Source: an uncultured Ruminococcus sp. (GTDB taxonomy: Bacteria; Bacillota; Clostridia; Oscillospirales; Ruminococcaceae). From it: a stretch of DNA of 64,000 nt. Position 1 is the first letter of the stretch; every line of letters starts with the position of its first letter. The notes beneath the pieces were generated by a model that saw only the letters and a list, made by a program, of their open reading frames with translations, searched no databases and was not told the origin of the DNA. A program made the translations under genes and the position numbers. The stretch lies in the NCBI GenBank assembly GCA_910576995.1, contig CAJTLC010000004.1:62001-126000 (forward strand). The letters are read 5' to 3'. This document shows positions 60,477 to 64,000 of this stretch, piece by piece.

Positions 60477-61142
60477 ATGTACGTGGCAACAAGGAGAGTT
60501 TTTAGGCACGACTTTCAGTATGTAACAAAAAAAGAGGCAGCGCCGTTCAAAGAGAAGATAAGAGAATTACTCTGCTTAGTTCAGGATGAGGTAAGGAAAT
60601 ATTTTACTTTCAGTTTTGAGGCAGTCGGCAGTTCAAGTCGAAATATGATCACTTGTGACCGCAAAGACAATATAGGCTTTGATTTTGACTTTAATATTGA
60701 GCCTAATGACCCAGAAAATAAATATGATGCTTATAAAATGAGAAATATTATCTACGAGGCTATACGTAAACATTCCGGACAATTTGGCTATACACGCATT
60801 GAGGATTCTACAAGCGTTATAACTATAAAAGCGGTAGATCATCGTCATAAAAAAATTAAATACAGCTGTGATTTTGCAATAGTTTATAACTATAAAAAAA
60901 ATGGAAAGAAAATTCAACAATACATCCGATACAATAAGGAACGAAATACGTTTTATTGGGAAAACCGAGGAAAAGGCTTCTATATAGAAAGAAAAATCAA
61001 TTGGCTAAAAAAGAATAGACGCTGGACTGAACTTCGTGAATATTATCTTCTCAAAAAGAATAAGAATTGCGATCCTAACAAGCATTCCAGATCAATTCTT
61101 GCAGAATCAGTTAATGAAATGTATGAACGCTATCACGGATAA
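60477..61142 (+). CDS. Solo polymerase-beta-fold nucleotidyltransferase-like protein
   Basis: A 221-aa protein. The motif order fits the family: EAVGSSSRN (Gly-Ser near residue 44) followed about 14 residues later by GFDFDFNI (two metal Asp), and a third acidic residue in YSCDFAIV near 128. The C-terminal half is Lys/Arg/Tyr rich. There is no partner gene, no effector and no ring-nuclease-like gene next to it, so CBASS or MNT/HEPN roles are not shown. Start ATG 60477 has AAAGGAG 9 nt upstream. Low GC suggests transfer. Confidence 0.65.
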   Translation: MYVATRRVFRHDFQYVTKKEAAPFKEKIRELLCLVQDEVRKYFTFSFEAVGSSSRNMITCDRKDNIGFDFDFNIEPNDPENKYDAYKMRNIIYEAIRKHSGQFGYTRIEDSTSVITIKAVDHRHKKIKYSCDFAIVYNYKKNGKKIQQYIRYNKERNTFYWENRGKGFYIERKINWLKKNRRWTELREYYLLKKNKNCDPNKHSRSILAESVNEMYERYHG

Positions 61143-61314
61143 TTTTAATTATGGTTATTGAGTGATATATATAAACCTTTGGACAGGGCAATCACTTGAA
61201 AAATTTTATTAGCGTAGTTTTTACATAGAAACATTATCTTTAGGTAATACAGCTATAATTCTATTGCTGCTTTTCATATTTTGTTTAATTTCAATTTTTA
61301 ATAATTAAATACAA

Positions 61315-61343
61315 TTGACAAAAAAACATAATCATGCTATAAT
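61315..61343 (+). promoter_or_regulatory. Promoter of the split membrane-protein gene
   Basis: Consensus TTGACA, 17 nt, TATAAT, about 50 nt before the start. Confidence 0.75.
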
Positions 61344-61392
61344 TAAGAAAAAAATGGGTATAATATATCGAATTAAAGGAGATTTTCATGAC

Positions 61393-62037
61393 ATGAAAAG
61401 AAATATATTTGTCATTCTGTCCTGTCTTACCGCCGCGTTATCGTTCGGGGCTTTGTGGCTTTTGGTAAGCGACAAATTATATGGATATCCCGATAAATAT
61501 CGGCTTGCGGCAATACTTGCAATTCCCATATTTGCTATAATAGCGATTATATGTTATATTATCCAATCCGTTCTGAAAAATAAAGAGTGGAAGAAATTTT
61601 AGTCTGAGCATCCGGAAGAAGCCTATGCCATACAACAGCAGGTTCATGCCAAGAATTTGAACAATATCAGTGATTATGATATTTATCAGTTAAGCGTTAT
61701 TCGCGGTAAGATAGGTTCTATTTTTGGAAGAATTATTGCCGCAGTCCTGCTTACCGCTTTTGGCGGAGGAAATGTGTTTATCTCATATATCTGGGTATCC
61801 TACAGTTGGTTTTTCATCAAACTCACCAGAAATTATATTATAGGAATAGTCATATGTTTAATAAGTGTAATTTACTTTGCGGATAAGATCACAAGCTTAC
61901 CCGAGCCTTGGATGACAATATCGGCAACTGCTCTTATTGCGGGAGCTTTTATTATAGATCTGATAAACATTATTTGGTACATAGTTTTAAAAAATAAAAT
62001 CAAGAAAGCAAAAATGGCGATCAGGAAACTATCCTGA
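61393..62037 (+). pseudogene. Membrane protein gene split by an in-frame TAG
   Basis: From ATG 61393 a 69-codon frame encodes two membrane helices and ends KEWKKF at TAG 61600-61602. The same frame continues without a break as SEHPEEAYAIQQQV, then three to four more helices to 62037. There is no ribosome site before the second part, so one point mutation (or read-through) best explains it. AAAGGAG is 11 nt upstream; a closer ATG at 61388 gives Met-Thr-stop overlapping this start. Family not recognised. Confidence 0.7.
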
Positions 62038-62077
62038 GAAGAAAAAATTGCTTTTCGGAATGCGAAATAAAATTAAA

Positions 62078-62110
62078 GGCAACACTGCATGAAGATCATG
62101 CGATGTTGCC
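62078..62110. terminator. Hairpin between convergent remnants
   Basis: GGCAACA/TGTTGCC (62078-62084 with 62104-62110) plus inner GCAT/ATGC. An AT-rich stretch follows on the plus strand. Confidence 0.55.
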
Positions 62111-62116
62111 CTTAAT

Positions 62117-62506
62117 TTATTTTATTTTAAAAGTAACCTCCCAGTCTCCCGATTTATAGCCCTTTGATGTAAAAAATGCGCCGTAGAGGGAATAATCTTT
62201 AATTTCATCGTAGTCGATTGAAAAAAGACTTTCCTGATATTGATTTGCTTCGTTTTCGTCCCAAAATGAGACAGTAGAATAATTTTCAACTTTTTCACCG
62301 TCATTGTTAATGAGAGCAAGATGACCGTGATTGTCATTTTGAAGAACATTGTCACAGCGTTGTTGGATATGCAGGATTCCGTCTACATATCCGACAGCGG
62401 TAATTTTTATGCCGTCGCAAGGATCTGCCAGAGGAGTCTCGTTCGGGATAAGATACTGTAATATAAGTAACGAAACATCAATGCAGGTTGCATAAAAAAT
62501 AAATTT
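62117..62506 (-). pseudogene. 3' remnant of an extracytoplasmic-domain gene (anti-sigma-like C-terminus)
   Basis: A start-less minus-strand frame of about 130 codons directly after two in-frame stops. It reads CDGIKITAVGYVDGILHIQ, STVSFWDENEANQYQESLF and GDWEVTFKIK. The pattern (beta-rich, ending W-V-T-F) is like the last domain of DUF4179/DUF5643 anti-sigma-type proteins of Clostridia. The 5' part is gone. A different, shorter frame here with an ATG is a shadow. Confidence 0.6.
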
Positions 62507-62657
62507 TTATTAGTGAACTTGTTTCAATTTTAAATAGGGTGACTATAGCTGTCCGTCGTCCGCGTACAAGCGTATTCACTAAAAACACAAGATATCTTTG
62601 CTTTTTTTCTATGTTTTTAACAATTGATTTTTTGGGGAATTTGGCATATAATAGTAA

Positions 62658-62686
62658 TTGACATAAAAATAACGATATACTATTAT
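62658..62686 (+). promoter_or_regulatory. Aspartokinase promoter
   Basis: TTGACA, 17 nt, TATTAT, 17 nt before the start codon region. No lysine riboswitch is visible in the very short leader. Confidence 0.75.
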
Positions 62687-62703
62687 ATAAAGGTGGCTCG
62701 ATT

Positions 62704-64000
62704 ATGGGAAATAAAGTTGTAAAATTCGGCGGAAGCTCGCTTGCGGACGCCAATCAGATAAAAAAGGCTGCGGATATCATAAAGGCTGAGGAATGCCGCA
62801 GATACGTCGTTCCGTCCGCTCCGGGCAAGCGTTTTTCCGACGATATAAAAGTTACGGATATGCTGTACAAATGCTGTGAACTTGCAGGAAGCGGCGTTGA
62901 TTTCAGCGAAGAATTTCAGCTTATCAAAGACCGATACAATGGAATTATTGCCGATCTGGGCGTTGATATGAGCCTTGACGAGGAATTCAATACCATTGTT
63001 AAGGAACTGAAAGCGCGCCCTGCCAAGGATTACGCCGCAAGCCGAGGAGAATTCCTCAACGGTAAAATTCTTGCGAAGTATCTGGGCTATAATTTTGTAG
63101 ACGCCGCCGACGTTATCGTGTTCGATACCAAGGGAACGCTCCTCCTCGACGAAACCGTAAAAGCTGTGCGCAGCCGTCTGAAAGGGCTTGACAACGCGGT
63201 TATTCCGGGATTTTACGGCAGAACTACCGAGGGCGTTATCAAAACATTTTCGCGCGGAGGCTCGGACGTTACCGGTTCGATAATCGCCAACGCCGTAAAT
63301 GCTGATATTTACGAAAACTGGACGGACGTTTCGGGATTTTTAGTTGCCGATCCGCGTATCGTTGAGAATCCCGACGCTATCGAGACTATTACTTACCGCG
63401 AACTCCGCGAACTTGCATACATGGGAGCTTCCGTTCTGCACGAGGACGCAATTTTCCCCGTGCGCTCGGCAGGAATCCCCATAAATATCCGCAATACCAA
63501 CAGACCCGGGGATAAGGGAACGATGATAGTTTCCAACGACTATGATTTCAGCCGGGAAAGTCTTGGTCACACAATTACGGGAATCGCGGGTAAAAAGGGA
63601 TTCAGCACGATTAATATCGAAAAGGCGATGATGAACAACGAACTTGGCTTTGGAATGAAAGTTCTGAACGTTCTCTACAGCAATGGCATTTCGTTCGAGC
63701 ATATGCCGTCGGGTATAGATACGATGAGCATTACGGTAGACAGCGCGAAGCTTGAACCCGTCCGTGAGAAAGTTCTTGCCGAGATTCGCCGCGAAGTTGC
63801 TCCCGATCATCTGGAGATAGAGGACGGTATCGCGATTCTTGCAGTGGTCGGCAGAAGAATGAAAAATACGCGCGGCACGGTTGCAAGAGTTTTTGCAGCT
63901 ATGGCTCATGCGCGCATTAATGTAAAGCTGATAGATCAGGGTTCAAGCGAACTGAATGTCATAATTGGAGTAAGCGAAAACGATTTGCCCGAAGCGATCA
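62704..64000 (+). CDS. Aspartate kinase (3' end outside the window)
   Basis: 432 codons are visible. The N-terminal signature KFGGSSLAD near 6, then FSRGGSDVTGSIIA near 182, WTDVSGFLVADPRIV near 209 and LAYMGASVLHEDAI near 238 form the amino-acid-kinase domain; two ACT domains follow from about 300 (IAVVGRRMKN-type and NVKLIDQGSSELNVI). It makes aspartyl phosphate for Lys/Thr/Met synthesis; the ACT domains imply feedback control. ATG 62704 has AAGGTGG 7 nt upstream. Which isozyme (lysine- or threonine-sensitive) is not readable. Confidence 0.95.
   Translation, partial: MGNKVVKFGGSSLADANQIKKAADIIKAEECRRYVVPSAPGKRFSDDIKVTDMLYKCCELAGSGVDFSEEFQLIKDRYNGIIADLGVDMSLDEEFNTIVKELKARPAKDYAASRGEFLNGKILAKYLGYNFVDAADVIVFDTKGTLLLDETVKAVRSRLKGLDNAVIPGFYGRTTEGVIKTFSRGGSDVTGSIIANAVNADIYENWTDVSGFLVADPRIVENPDAIETITYRELRELAYMGASVLHEDAIFPVRSAGIPINIRNTNRPGDKGTMIVSNDYDFSRESLGHTITGIAGKKGFSTINIEKAMMNNELGFGMKVLNVLYSNGISFEHMPSGIDTMSITVDSAKLEPVREKVLAEIRREVAPDHLEIEDGIAILAVVGRRMKNTRGTVARVFAAMAHARINVKLIDQGSSELNVIIGVSENDLPEAI

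Noticed and set aside
62122..62355. 77-codon minus-strand frame with ATG
   Set aside because: Out of frame with a convincing start-less protein remnant over the same bases.

Overview
The window looks like a chromosomal segment of a low-to-mid GC Firmicute of class Clostridia, most like a gut Ruminococcus/Oscillospiraceae organism. This is inferred from the ylxM-ffh-rpsP-khpA cluster, a T-box leader upstream of thrS, NrdR, a Tn916-type tyrosine recombinase, Shine-Dalgarno starts almost everywhere, and sigma-A promoters with 17-nt spacers. No 16S gene is present, so the species is not fixed.

Region 1 (1-41.7 kb) is mostly core genome. It holds a partial activase gene, a birA-flippase-deoD operon, a membrane glycerophosphodiesterase, starch/glycogen use (GH13 amylase, glgP), a catalytically dead-looking signal-peptidase-like protein, two secreted cyclophilins, murA, tRNA-Thr(CGT) followed by a tandem array of tRNA-derived repeats, an ECF sigma/anti-sigma pair, a PepV-type peptidase, a sugar-ABC ATPase, a pseudouridine synthase, nrdR, the SRP/ribosomal cluster, a LysR regulator, a Nudix hydrolase, a threonine T-box controlling a small unknown gene and apparently thrS, a giant YfhO protein, carB and a cysteine-cluster protein. 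Intergenic spaces carry at least two families of imperfect palindromic repeats: about 65-80 bp, and 162-164 bp with covarying arms.

Region 2 (41.8-45.05 kb) is a decayed mobile element: a serine-recombinase fragment, a coiled-coil fragment, an excisionase gene with a nonsense codon and a broken tyrosine recombinase.

Region 3 (45,057-59,180) is an integrated genomic island of about 14.1 kb, bounded by a 16-bp direct repeat that matches the last codons of rpsI. It has 11-bp arm-type repeats near both ends and its own xis/int pair. Cargo: an AAA-ATPase/nuclease, HipA-like kinase and RhuM operon; three zinc-ribbon membrane proteins; small regulators; an amidoligase beside a glutamine amidotransferase cut by an AT-rich insertion; a helicase lacking motif I; and a zeta-toxin-like pair. 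No relaxase or conjugation gene is seen inside, so it is non-autonomous or decayed.

Region 4 (59.2-64 kb) returns to core genome (rpsI-rplM, aspartokinase) with accessory bits between: a solo nucleotidyltransferase-fold gene, a membrane protein split by an amber codon, and the 3' remnant of an extracellular-domain gene.
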